Shown: positions 27,177 through 35,420 of the stretch, piece after piece
How positions within the stretch are numbered: position 1 is the first letter of the stretch
Layout: every line of letters begins with the position of its first letter
Program-made: the position numbers and the translations under genes
NCBI RefSeq assembly: GCF_001424305.1
Contig: NZ_LMPD01000003.1
Location: forward strand, 676,493 to 740,492
Length of the DNA stretch: 64,000 bases
Direction of reading: 5' to 3'
Origin: Pedobacter sp. Leaf176
Lineage (GTDB): Bacteria; Bacteroidota; Bacteroidia; Sphingobacteriales; Sphingobacteriaceae
Notes under the pieces: model-generated
What the model was told of the DNA's origin: nothing
Databases searched by the model: none
The model's input: only the letters and a program-made list of their open reading frames with translations

Positions 27177-27325
27177 ATATTTTCTTTATCATCCTTCTCC
27201 GGTGGAAGTTCTGACTGAATGGTCTCTTTTTCAAACACCTTCTTGTCCTTTTGGTTTCTCTTAATCAGGTAAGCAATTAAAATAACGACCAGAACTGCAA
27301 CACCGATTAATATTGGGTAATTCAT
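27173..27325 (-). CDS. Small single-helix membrane protein
   Basis: A 50-aa frame beginning MNYPILIGVAVLVVILIAYL, one membrane helix, followed by a Lys/Asp/Glu-rich tail (KRNQKDKKVFEKET...). The topology is a membrane anchor with a charged cytoplasmic tail. Convergent with the 91-aa gene, sharing stop-codon bases. No function known. Confidence 0.6.
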   Translation of the reverse strand: MNYPILIGVAVLVVILIAYLIKRNQKDKKVFEKETIQSELPPEKDDKENI

Positions 27326-27444
27326 ATTCGTGTGATTAAATTTTAACCTATGGATTTAAACTAAGTTATGGGAAATATTTTATATGTTAACCATTCCAAC
27401 ACTTGTTAACATAATCATAATACTAAATTAACACAGCGAAATTT

Positions 27445-27452
27445 TATCTTTG
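27445..27452 (+). promoter_or_regulatory. Putative -7 box for the Lys-rich protein
   Basis: TATCTTTG matches TAnnTTTG, 20 nt before the ATG at 27472. No -33 at the expected spacing. Confidence 0.4.
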
Positions 27453-27471
27453 GTGAAATCCAGATCGTTCA

Positions 27472-27774
27472 ATGAAAAAGAATAAATCCAAGTCGAAAAA
27501 TCACTCGACGAGCAAAAAATTAAGTAAAGCGTTAGAGTCAAAATTAGCAGCTGTCATCAGCGAAACGGCAAGTCAGTTTGGCAAGGTAAAAAAAGCAGAT
27601 AAAGTTATTAAGAAGTTTGCGAAACAGCTTTCTAAAAAAATCAGTATCGTTCCGGTAGAAGATTCAATAGCTTCATTCATTAAAGAGGAACAAGTTGCAC
27701 CTATTGCAGAAAAAGTTGTTAAACCTGTGGTAAGAAAGACTTCAACGTCAAAAGTAAAAGAAATTTCAGAATAA
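27472..27774 (+). CDS. Lys-rich basic protein of unknown function
   Basis: A 100-aa protein with an N-terminal run of Lys and Ser (MKKNKSKSKNHSTSKKLSK), a central helical segment and a Val/Pro/Lys tail (VAPIAEKVVKPVVRK). The composition resembles small nucleic-acid-binding or histone-H1-like tails, but no family motif is present. It has its own promoter-like box and terminator. Confidence 0.6.
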   Translation: MKKNKSKSKNHSTSKKLSKALESKLAAVISETASQFGKVKKADKVIKKFAKQLSKKISIVPVEDSIASFIKEEQVAPIAEKVVKPVVRKTSTSKVKEISE

Positions 27775-27780
27775 GATTAA

Positions 27781-27820
27781 TGCAAAAAGCCGGAACAAAT
27801 ATATGTTCCGGCTTTTTGCA
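27781..27820. terminator. Bidirectional terminator between convergent genes
   Basis: A perfect 17-bp stem: 27781-27797 with 27804-27820, 6-nt loop. The outer part is A5/T5 on both sides, so it works for the plus-strand gene at 27472 and the minus-strand gene at 27838. Confidence 0.9.
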
Positions 27821-27837
27821 TTTTTGAGCTTTATATT

Positions 27838-29295
27838 TTATTTAACAGCACCAGGAGTTGTGTAAGCTAGAGTTTGAGCATCAACTTCTGCCCAGCCCGA
27901 AGCCCAGTTTTCTGAACCAAAAGCACCTTTGTAAGCTACCTGAGTAAAGAATGAACCAGATACTTTTGCGTTTGTGAATGCTGCACCTGTAGCTGCCACA
28001 GAATTAGCCGCTAATGTGAACCCTGCCGTACCTAACGTAGTACCTGAACCGAAATCGCTGAAGTATAAATAAGGACTTGTATATAATGCAGAAGCAAAAG
28101 TAGTTTGTGCAAATGTGTTGTCTAAACGTAATTTAGCTTCAATCGCCGCAGCTGCAGCAGCATTACTCACAGAAACTTCTGTCGTTTTTGTACCATAAAC
28201 TAAGTTGTTTGCAATAACCATATTCCCACTCGTAAAGTTCGCTGAGGTAGAATTAGCGGTTACCACTTTAGTATCATCGATATATAAACCAATTGGGAAT
28301 CCAGAAATTACTGAATTTAAAATACTGATTGAAGAGTTACGACGAATTTGAGCACCGTGATAGAAGTTTGCATTAAATGAACCGCCATTGGCTTTAATTG
28401 GACCTAAAACAGTTACGTTAGAGAAAACTGCAGACGTTTTGGGTGTCTGATCCGTTCCGGTTGCATTGTTATCAGATTCAAAACCGTTAGATTGAGACTG
28501 ATCCGCAACGGTAGAAACACGTTGTGCCAAAGCAAATTGAACATTACCCGCATAACCAAAATCCGTATCGAAATCATCATCCCAAGTACCGATGGCCAAT
28601 AAGTGTTTTGCATTCACTGTTCCACCAAACCATTCGAAAGCGTCATCACCAGAACGGTAAATCTGGATATAATCAAGTGTAGTACCGTTGCCGACACCAC
28701 CCATGGTTAAACCGTTAATTTCATTATCAACTGAGTACGCTATGCCTCCGTATTCGATACGTACATATTTCATCGTTCCCGAGTTATCTGCAGCATCAGT
28801 ACCGCCATAATAGATGTATAATTTTTCATCTTTACCAGTTGGCTGAACTAAACCACCTTCAATTTTTACGTCTGTACCTTGATTTACTGGTGCTTTACCT
28901 AACAAAATAACGCCACCCCAGTCGCCCTGACTACGAGCACCTGATGCTAAAGCCGATGTGAAAACGATTGGTTTATCTACCGTACCGGTTGCATTAATCT
29001 TCGAACCACGTGTTATAATTAATGTTCCTTTTGTTGCTTTATCACCTTTGATAATTGTTCCCGGCTCAATGGTTAATGTTGCACCATTGCTTACAAAAAC
29101 GAATCCCTTTAATAAATAAATTTTGCTTGCAGACCATGTCGTATTTGCTGAAATCTCGCCGCTGATTTCAACAACATTTGTTGTAGGACCACCGCCTGGG
29201 GTTTCCGTAGAAGGCCCTTCCACAATCACATTCTTCTTACAAGAAGTTGAAAATAAAACTACTGATAAGGCAAGTAGTATAAATTGGTTTTTCAT
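27838..29295 (-). CDS. Beta-helix surface lipoprotein paired with a TonB receptor
   Basis: A 485-aa protein. The lipobox LFSTSCKK gives a Cys anchor at about residue 19, followed by a Gly/Pro/Thr linker. The body has repeats such as GATLTIEPGTIIKG, GDWGGVILLGKAP and DAFEWFGGTVNAKHLLAIG, typical of right-handed beta-helix surface proteins. It lies 83 nt downstream of a TonB-dependent receptor gene and is probably cotranscribed, so it may capture substrate for it (inference). Many acidic Asp clusters could bind metal ions. Ligand unknown. Confidence 0.75.
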   Translation of the reverse strand: MKNQFILLALSVVLFSTSCKKNVIVEGPSTETPGGGPTTNVVEISGEISANTTWSASKIYLLKGFVFVSNGATLTIEPGTIIKGDKATKGTLIITRGSKINATGTVDKPIVFTSALASGARSQGDWGGVILLGKAPVNQGTDVKIEGGLVQPTGKDEKLYIYYGGTDAADNSGTMKYVRIEYGGIAYSVDNEINGLTMGGVGNGTTLDYIQIYRSGDDAFEWFGGTVNAKHLLAIGTWDDDFDTDFGYAGNVQFALAQRVSTVADQSQSNGFESDNNATGTDQTPKTSAVFSNVTVLGPIKANGGSFNANFYHGAQIRRNSSISILNSVISGFPIGLYIDDTKVVTANSTSANFTSGNMVIANNLVYGTKTTEVSVSNAAAAAAIEAKLRLDNTFAQTTFASALYTSPYLYFSDFGSGTTLGTAGFTLAANSVAATGAAFTNAKVSGSFFTQVAYKGAFGSENWASGWAEVDAQTLAYTTPGAVK

Positions 29296-29378
29296 TTTTT
29301 TTGCTTTAATATTTTTTTACAAATAGAGATTTTTAATTTTTATTCAGGATTAATATCCTGTTACCAAATTGTTAATGA

Positions 29379-32174
29379 CTAAAAAGTATAGTTAAATGAT
29401 AATGAGATATTTCTTCCTGACCTGTAAGATGAAAACGTCTCGTCCCCACCGTTACCAATGCTGCCATTATATTTTTTATCGCCGTTGTAATCAAAGTAAA
29501 TTATGCTTCTTTGGTTAAGGATATCACCAGCATTTAATTTAAACTCGCCTTTCGATTTAAGGACTTTGTAACTTACCTGAAGATCGATTACATCTCTTGG
29601 GTTTTCCCAGGTGCTTGGAAAGTTGATACCACTTGCCTGAACAATTCTTCTTCCGATTTTATTGTAAAGAACATTGAAATTAAGCTTATTATCTAAAGCG
29701 CTATGTTGCAAACCTGCGTTGACAACATATGGAGATTGACCAACCATTGGTCGGGTTTTATCGATATAGTTCTGGTCTGTCGGGTTGGTAACTTTAGATT
29801 TTATTAAAGATAAGTTAACATAGGCCGTTGTGTTCTTGAAGAAGTTATTGTCGCCTATAAAGTTTAAATTCTTCCTGCCTTCAAACTCTAAACCGTAAGT
29901 ATAAGCTTTAGGTGTATTAAAAAATGAAACATCAGGTGTCGACAAAACATCGTAACGATACGATTCGATTGCATTGGTAAAGTGCTTATAAAAAGCGGAC
30001 ACTGAGAACAACTGACCAGCTTCCGGATAAATTTCGTATCGAATATCAGCATTATCAATTAACGAACGCTTTAAGTTTGGATTACCAGTAATGTTACCTA
30101 ATAATTCGTAGTCATAGTATGATGATAGAGACAACTCTCTGAATTCTGGTCTTGCTAATGTGCGGTAGTAAGATGCCCGTAAGTTGGCTTTCTTAGTTAA
30201 GCTGTAAGTTAAGTTTACTGATGGTAAAACATCAACCTGCGAATCATCAACATAAGTCCTGCTGATACTCATCACCTTAACGTTATAGCTTTCTACCCTT
30301 GCACCGTAAACGGCTCTGAAATTTTCGCCAAATTTCTGATCAAGCATTACATAACCGTAATTGGTAAATGAATTTGCTTTATAGCTATCTAATTCACCAC
30401 CAACTTCTGCAAGTCTGTAAACGCCTGATTCAAAAAGGGATTGAGAAAATATCTGATTTACCGGCAAGCTTCTGATTTGCGTTTGCAAATCTGGATTATT
30501 CGTAATTAATTCCGCACCAATAAACCTTGCAGCGAAGTTACGGTCACGATATTGAGAGCCTAAACCCAATTTAAAAGTTGTCGAAGCATCAAATAATTTG
30601 AATGGTGTGCTATAGTTTACATCGCCCGAATATATATCTTCATTTAAATCAGAGAATAAACGTGTGTTATCTTTACCTAAAGAGGTAATGTTTGCCTGAT
30701 ACAATACACTTGGATCGTTCTGGGCAGCTAAAGGTTTTGTATAGTTAATTTTTAACTGGTTTGGCTGATTATTACCGATATTACTGTAAGATGCAGTCCA
30801 TTTCAATTTATTATTTCCCTCACCAATCTGATGATCACCTTCTAAAGTCGTTTTGAAAAGTGACTTCTGCATAACGTCATAGGCATAAAAACGGTTTAAT
30901 GAGTTACCGTCTTTTATACCGGTTCTTTCTGCGTAAGTATCGTCGTAATTTCTGTTATAAATATTCTTGAAACTGATTTTATTCTTTCCGAACGAGTAGG
31001 CAAAGTTTGCCAATCCACCAAGGTTGGTAGAGAATTTATATTGATTATCGGTGTAATTGTAAACGTAAAAGTTACGTTCAACATCCTGATTTATCGTTTG
31101 TGCGTTTCTATATGTTGCCGAGATCAGGGCACCGAATGTATTGCCACTTTCGAAATGTTTTACCCTGCCTAAACTCAATTGATAATTCTGCGTTGGTAAT
31201 GCAGACCTGTTTTTCACTGTTAAATCGTTTGGCAATGATTTTAGCGCAGCAATATTTTTAGAACTTGTCAATGTTCCTTTAGCTACTTGTTCACTACTAG
31301 GAAAGTTCTCAGCCAATTGTTTTGAACCATCTTCGAAGCCCAAATAGTTCTGAGCGTTTTTCTTTGTCGCTAAGAAATCTTTAAAAGTCGACTGACTGTT
31401 ATAGCCATAACCTACGCCAAATGAAAGAAAATTTTGGTCCGGAATATCTTTAGTTACGATTTGAACCGCCCCACCTGCAAAATCCGCAGGAAGATCAGGT
31501 GTTGCAGTCTTGCTGATGGTAATTTTATCGACCAAGTTAGATGGTACAATATCGAAAGAAAATGCCTTTTTATTTGCTTCTGTACTTGGAAGCGTCGAAT
31601 TATCCAAGGTGGCTGTATTATAACGATCACTTAAACCACGAACGATAACAAATTTATTATCCTGAATCGTTGCTCCGCTAACACGTTTTAAAACGTCAGA
31701 TGTATTTCTATCTGGCGATTTTTTGATTTGTTCGCTGGAGATACCATCAGAAATTAACGCACTGTTTTTTTGCTGTGCATATAAAGTATTAATGGATTCT
31801 TGCTTAAAGCTGGCTTTAATAACAACTTCACCAAGATTTTGCCCGCTGGCCTCACTAAGTGTAACACTTAGATTAGTAACAGCCGGAGATTTAACTTCAA
31901 TGTCTGAAACTTCTTTGGTTTGATACCCTACATAAGAAAATTCTAACGTGTATTTGCCATTTGCCATGGCTTGTAAAGTGTATTTTCCATCAACGTCAGT
32001 TGACACACCTTTCGTTGTACCTTTAATTTTAACGGTAACGCCAATTAAAGTTTCTCCTGTTTTCGTATCTGATACAACGCCTGAAATTTTACCGGTTTGA
32101 GCGTAAGCAGCTATGCTTAAAAATAAAACCAGCATTGTTAATGCTGCGCTTTTAAAAAGTTTGAGTGAGTTCAA
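29379..32174 (-). CDS. TonB-dependent receptor with carboxypeptidase-like N-terminal domain
   Basis: A 931-aa outer-membrane receptor. A signal peptide ends AAYAQ; a carboxypeptidase-D regulatory-like domain follows at about residues 28-110 (GKISGVVSDTKTGETLIGVTVKIKG), then a plug domain (SPDRNTSDVLKRVSGATIQ, IVRGLSDRYNTATLDN) and a beta-barrel ending SLSFNYTF. It imports a ligand across the outer membrane using TonB energy. It is not SusC-type by length, and there is no SusD next to it; the neighbour is the beta-helix lipoprotein. Substrate unknown. Confidence 0.93.
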   Translation of the reverse strand: MNSLKLFKSAALTMLVLFLSIAAYAQTGKISGVVSDTKTGETLIGVTVKIKGTTKGVSTDVDGKYTLQAMANGKYTLEFSYVGYQTKEVSDIEVKSPAVTNLSVTLSEASGQNLGEVVIKASFKQESINTLYAQQKNSALISDGISSEQIKKSPDRNTSDVLKRVSGATIQDNKFVIVRGLSDRYNTATLDNSTLPSTEANKKAFSFDIVPSNLVDKITISKTATPDLPADFAGGAVQIVTKDIPDQNFLSFGVGYGYNSQSTFKDFLATKKNAQNYLGFEDGSKQLAENFPSSEQVAKGTLTSSKNIAALKSLPNDLTVKNRSALPTQNYQLSLGRVKHFESGNTFGALISATYRNAQTINQDVERNFYVYNYTDNQYKFSTNLGGLANFAYSFGKNKISFKNIYNRNYDDTYAERTGIKDGNSLNRFYAYDVMQKSLFKTTLEGDHQIGEGNNKLKWTASYSNIGNNQPNQLKINYTKPLAAQNDPSVLYQANITSLGKDNTRLFSDLNEDIYSGDVNYSTPFKLFDASTTFKLGLGSQYRDRNFAARFIGAELITNNPDLQTQIRSLPVNQIFSQSLFESGVYRLAEVGGELDSYKANSFTNYGYVMLDQKFGENFRAVYGARVESYNVKVMSISRTYVDDSQVDVLPSVNLTYSLTKKANLRASYYRTLARPEFRELSLSSYYDYELLGNITGNPNLKRSLIDNADIRYEIYPEAGQLFSVSAFYKHFTNAIESYRYDVLSTPDVSFFNTPKAYTYGLEFEGRKNLNFIGDNNFFKNTTAYVNLSLIKSKVTNPTDQNYIDKTRPMVGQSPYVVNAGLQHSALDNKLNFNVLYNKIGRRIVQASGINFPSTWENPRDVIDLQVSYKVLKSKGEFKLNAGDILNQRSIIYFDYNGDKKYNGSIGNGGDETFSSYRSGRNISLSFNYTF

Positions 32175-32204
32175 TTTGCCTGTATTTAATTTTAGGCAAA
32201 GCTA
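32175..32204 (-). promoter_or_regulatory. Putative -7 box with inverted repeat upstream of the TonB receptor
   Basis: TAGCTTTG on the minus strand (plus 32197-32204) matches the -7 consensus. TTTGCCT (32175-32181) and AGGCAAA (32194-32200) form a 7-bp inverted repeat whose far arm overlaps that box, a layout that could be an operator or leader hairpin. Confidence 0.4.
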
Positions 32205-32285
32205 TTACCACAATGTTAGCTATATGTTAGATGTTAATTAAGCTTTGTTTAGCTAAAGGTTAATTTAATGTTAATGGCTTTTGAT

Positions 32286-32801
32286 TTAGTATTTAATACC
32301 CACTTTCCTGCAAATGAAGTGCAATAACCATATCGGGCCAATTAACAGGAATTTAACATCATCCAGGAAAGAAGGTTTTTTACCTTCTATTTTATGACCG
32401 ATGAATTGCCCTATCCATGAAATGATAAAGATGATGAGACAAACTAACCAAACAGAAGGTCCGCCTGCTTTTTCCCATTGTTCTAACGATACGATTCCCC
32501 AACTCATAAGAAATACAAGAATTAGCATCATGTAGGAGAGAACAGGAGACAAACGGTAGTAATAGTAGATGGAAAAAGCAATTAAGAATGATGCCCAATT
32601 TACGAATCCGTTATACTTACCTAAAAAACCTAATTGTGGAAACGGGATTGACCAGACCAAACCTAATAAACTGAAGATAATTAACGGCACACAAATCCAG
32701 TGGATAACTTCATTGGTGTGGTTGTTATGGCTTTCCTGATATTTATCGAAATAAACATCTACAGGACGCTTTATTTCCGGTTTTTTGGTTTGCTTGCTCA
32801 T
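32286..32801 (-). CDS. Mpo1-like (DUF962) membrane protein
   Basis: A 171-aa protein with four or five membrane helices. The family signature is visible: an N-terminal YFDKYQESHNNHTNEVIHWICVP with conserved His, and a second GQFIGHKIEGKKPSFLDD block. In yeast Mpo1 is an iron-dependent dioxygenase of 2-hydroxy fatty-acid alpha-oxidation. The bacterial role is not established; lipid oxidation is inferred from family. Confidence 0.85.
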   Translation of the reverse strand: MSKQTKKPEIKRPVDVYFDKYQESHNNHTNEVIHWICVPLIIFSLLGLVWSIPFPQLGFLGKYNGFVNWASFLIAFSIYYYYRLSPVLSYMMLILVFLMSWGIVSLEQWEKAGGPSVWLVCLIIFIISWIGQFIGHKIEGKKPSFLDDVKFLLIGPIWLLHFICRKVGIKY

Positions 32802-32815
32802 TATGTAAAAATAAA

Positions 32816-32842
32816 AAAAGCGATGAAATATCCATCGCTTTT
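32816..32842 (-). terminator. Rho-independent terminator of the rny transcript
   Basis: AAAAGCGATG (32816-32825) pairs with CATCGCTTTT (32833-32842), 7-nt loop; plus-strand A-tract gives a U-run on the minus strand. It sits between rny and the DUF962 gene. Confidence 0.8.
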
Positions 32843-32860
32843 ACCTTTGTTTATTAGAAT

Positions 32861-32886
32861 CCATATAGGTTTTAAAACCTATATGG
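32861..32886. repeat. Perfect 26-bp palindrome after rny
   Basis: CCATATAGGTTTT (32861-32873) is followed immediately by its exact reverse complement (32874-32886). It lies 9 bases after the rny stop codon, ahead of the terminator. It could be an RNA processing hairpin or a protein-binding site; no U-run. Confidence 0.7.
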
Positions 32887-32894
32887 GCTATTTT

Positions 32895-34466
32895 TTACTT
32901 CGCAAAAGCCACTGAACGGGTTTCCCTGATAACGGTAACTTTAATCTGGCCTGGATAAGTCATCTCCGTTTGAATACGGGTAGAGATATCTGCAGCTAAT
33001 AATTCAGCCTGTGCATCGGTAATTCTTTCACTTTCTACAATTACGCGAAGTTCCCTTCCTGCCTGGATTGCAAAAGTTTTCTCAACACCAGGATAAGACA
33101 GTGCCAACTCTTCTAAATCCTTTAAACGTTTAATGTAGCTTTCTACAACCTCTCTACGGGCACCAGGACGGGCACCGGAAATCGCATCACAAGCTTGGAT
33201 AATTGGAGAGATCATCGACGTCATTTCGATTTCATCATGGTGGGCACCAATTGCATTACAAATTTCAGGATGTTCTTTATATTTTTCTGCAAGTTGCATA
33301 CCTAAAATTGCGTGAGGCAATTCCGGATTATCATCAGGCACTTTACCGATATCGTGTAATAAACCGGCGCGTTTTGCCATCTTCGCATTTAGACCTAATT
33401 CTGCAGCCATTGTAGCACAGAAGTTCGCAACCTCACGCGAGTGATGTAAGAGATTCTGCCCATAAGATGAACGATAACGCATACGGCCAACCATACGAAT
33501 TAATTCTGGATGTAAGCCATGAATCCCTAAATCGATAACGGTACGTTCCCCTATTTCGACGATTTCATCTTCAATTTGCTTTTTAGTCTTCGCTACAATT
33601 TCTTCGATACGAGCCGGGTGAATACGACCATCGGTTACCAAACGGTGTAAGGCCAAACGGGCAATTTCCCTTCTCACCGGATCAAAACCTGATAAGATAA
33701 TTGCTTCCGGTGTATCATCAACGATAATTTCGATACCGGTAGCGGCTTCTAAGGCTCGAATATTTCTACCCTCTCTACCGATTACCCGACCTTTAATTTC
33801 ATCACTTTCGATGTGGAAGATGGAAACAGAATTCTCTATGGCAGCCTCAGTTGCTGTACGCTGAATGGTTTGGATAACCACCTTTTTTGCTTCTTTACTT
33901 GCAGTTAATTTTGCCTCATCAACAATGTCCTTGATCTGAATCATGGCTTGTGTACGGGCAACTTCTTTTAAGTTATCTACCAATTGGTTCTTAGCCTCTT
34001 CTGCAGATAAGCCAGCAATAGTTTCCAGTTGTGTTAAATGCTGGTTTTTTAAAACTTCTACTTCTTCCTGCTTTTTAATGGCAAGTTCAGTCTGTTTTTC
34101 TAAATGAACTTTCTGTTTATCAAGTTCAGCTTCCTTTTTATTAAAATTTTCCAAACGCTGATTAACAGATTGTTCTTTCTGTTTCATTGTATTTTCGCGT
34201 TGGTTTATTGAATTATTTTTAGCGTTAACTTCCTGTTCGTGTTCTGCTTTTAACTGCAAAAATTTCTCTTTTGCTTCGAGAAGTTTATTCTTTTTTAAAA
34301 TTTCAGCATTATTCTCTGCATCTTTTAAAATCTTTTTAACCTTATTCTGTGCAGCAACTTCCTGCTGTTTAAGCAAGTTGCGCAGCAGGAACCTGCCTAC
34401 TGCTATACCGATACCTAAGCCTGCTATTAAGGCAAATATGTATCCTAAAATTTCCGTTATCTCCAT
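32895..34466 (-). CDS. rny: Ribonuclease Y
   Basis: A 523-aa membrane-anchored endoribonuclease that starts mRNA decay. An N-terminal membrane helix (about residues 5-25) is followed by a long coiled coil (residues about 30-190, rich in [10 protein letters not shown] patterns), a KH domain ([19 protein letters not shown]) and an HD domain ([21 protein letters not shown] with the HD pair). It is the last gene of the pheT-zapA-rny run, after a 309-nt gap. Confidence 0.97.
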   Translation of the reverse strand: MEITEILGYIFALIAGLGIGIAVGRFLLRNLLKQQEVAAQNKVKKILKDAENNAEILKKNKLLEAKEKFLQLKAEHEQEVNAKNNSINQRENTMKQKEQSVNQRLENFNKKEAELDKQKVHLEKQTELAIKKQEEVEVLKNQHLTQLETIAGLSAEEAKNQLVDNLKEVARTQAMIQIKDIVDEAKLTASKEAKKVVIQTIQRTATEAAIENSVSIFHIESDEIKGRVIGREGRNIRALEAATGIEIIVDDTPEAIILSGFDPVRREIARLALHRLVTDGRIHPARIEEIVAKTKKQIEDEIVEIGERTVIDLGIHGLHPELIRMVGRMRYRSSYGQNLLHHSREVANFCATMAAELGLNAKMAKRAGLLHDIGKVPDDNPELPHAILGMQLAEKYKEHPEICNAIGAHHDEIEMTSMISPIIQACDAISGARPGARREVVESYIKRLKDLEELALSYPGVEKTFAIQAGRELRVIVESERITDAQAELLAADISTRIQTEMTYPGQIKVTVIRETRSVAFAK

Positions 34467-34678
34467 TTTGTTTTTTAAGTAAAAAAAAACCGCAACTAAT
34501 TTTTTTAAGTCTCATCATTTTAAACCTCAACTAAGCATAATTGGGATTTAAGCCATTTTCAGGTGCCGAAGCAGATGAAATACGCCCTCTTAACCCCATA
34601 GATATTGAAGTGTTAAGTTTTATAAAATTGAAACTCAAAAAACCAGCCGCGGCTATGTTTTTATGCTAATAAGAGCAC
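34467..34678 (-). ncRNA. Gene-free zapA-rny gap; possible small RNA (unproven)
   Basis: The 309-nt gap holds no reading frame. The minus strand reads several short pairings, including GGGGTTAAGAGGGCG and CTGCTTCGGCA, and ends in a run of about nine T at 34484-34492 after GCGG. This could be the end of a small RNA. The position next to zapA is where 6S RNA lies in other bacteria, but I cannot show 6S structure here. Low confidence. Confidence 0.25.
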
Positions 34679-34754
34679 CGTCATCCTGATCCAATAACTA
34701 TCGGATTCATCAGAATCTCATTTATCAAGTCTCTGAAACAAGTTCAGAGTGACG
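34679..34754. repeat. REP-like dispersed hairpin element
   Basis: Outer arms CGTCATCCTGA (34679-34689) and TCAGAGTGACG (34744-34754) are complementary except for two bases. An inner hairpin (GATCC...GGATT) lies between them. This GTCAT-CTGA...TCAG-TGAC pattern resembles a repeat I associate with Sphingobacteriaceae intergenic DNA (from memory, not checked). It sits between zapA and rny. Confidence 0.6.
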
Positions 34755-34775
34755 AATCGCCCAAAGAACGAACCT

Positions 34776-35066
34776 TTATTTAGTGAAAAAACCGTTGAGT
34801 AAAACATCCAATTCTTCAACTTTATCAGCAACAGCAGTATCCTGGTTTTGTACTTTATTTTCTGTTCTTAATACAGCGGTTGCATAATGCAATACAGCCA
34901 TAGAAAGAAGATCCTGCTTATCTCTGACCGCATAATTATCCTGATAATCCTTTATGCGTTCATTAATCATTTTTGCCGCCCGTCTCACAATCTCTTCCTC
35001 TTCTGTATTCACCTTTAAAGGATAAATACGGTCGGAAATGGTTATCTTAATCGAGATTTCTCCCAT
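34776..35066 (-). CDS. zapA: Cell division protein ZapA
   Basis: A 96-aa protein that binds FtsZ filaments and bundles them. It has the N-terminal domain ISIKITISDRIYPLKVNTEEEEIVRRAAKMINERI, then a C-terminal coiled coil (KQDLLSMAVLHYATAVLRTENKVQN). It is in the same run as the small coiled-coil protein at 35099. Confidence 0.93.
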   Translation of the reverse strand: MGEISIKITISDRIYPLKVNTEEEEIVRRAAKMINERIKDYQDNYAVRDKQDLLSMAVLHYATAVLRTENKVQNQDTAVADKVEELDVLLNGFFTK

Positions 35067-35098
35067 TGTTAGCTTAGTTTCTGATTTTGTCCCATCGC

Positions 35099-35389
35099 TT
35101 ATTTTTTAAGCAATGCGATATTTTTATCAATCTCCCGCACAAAATCGTTAATTTTTTGTTTAATGTCAAGCGACTTTTCGCTCGTACCCTCAATACTTTT
35201 TGCAATCTTGGTAACCCTCAGTTTTTCCTCGAGTTCGCTGTGTTTGCCTTTAAAAGTATCAAGTGCAACTTTTAACGATTGGTTTTCAAGCTTTAACAAA
35301 TCATTTTCTTCCTGCAAAGCATTACACAACTCGATTATACGTGCTGTTTTTTGTATTACTTTATCTAACTGATCTGCAACAGAAGTCAT
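35099..35389 (-). CDS. Small coiled-coil protein upstream of zapA
   Basis: A 96-aa protein, almost wholly coiled coil. Heptad-like Leu/Val spacing runs from about residues 5 to 60 (ALQEENDLLKLENQSLKVAL). It has no signal or membrane helix. Its place between pheT and zapA and its ZapB-like character suggest a division-related partner of ZapA (inference, not proven by homology). Confidence 0.75.
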   Translation of the reverse strand: MTSVADQLDKVIQKTARIIELCNALQEENDLLKLENQSLKVALDTFKGKHSELEEKLRVTKIAKSIEGTSEKSLDIKQKINDFVREIDKNIALLKK

Positions 35390-35420
35390 GAATTTATTTC
35401 TAAAAATACGAATTTAAATT

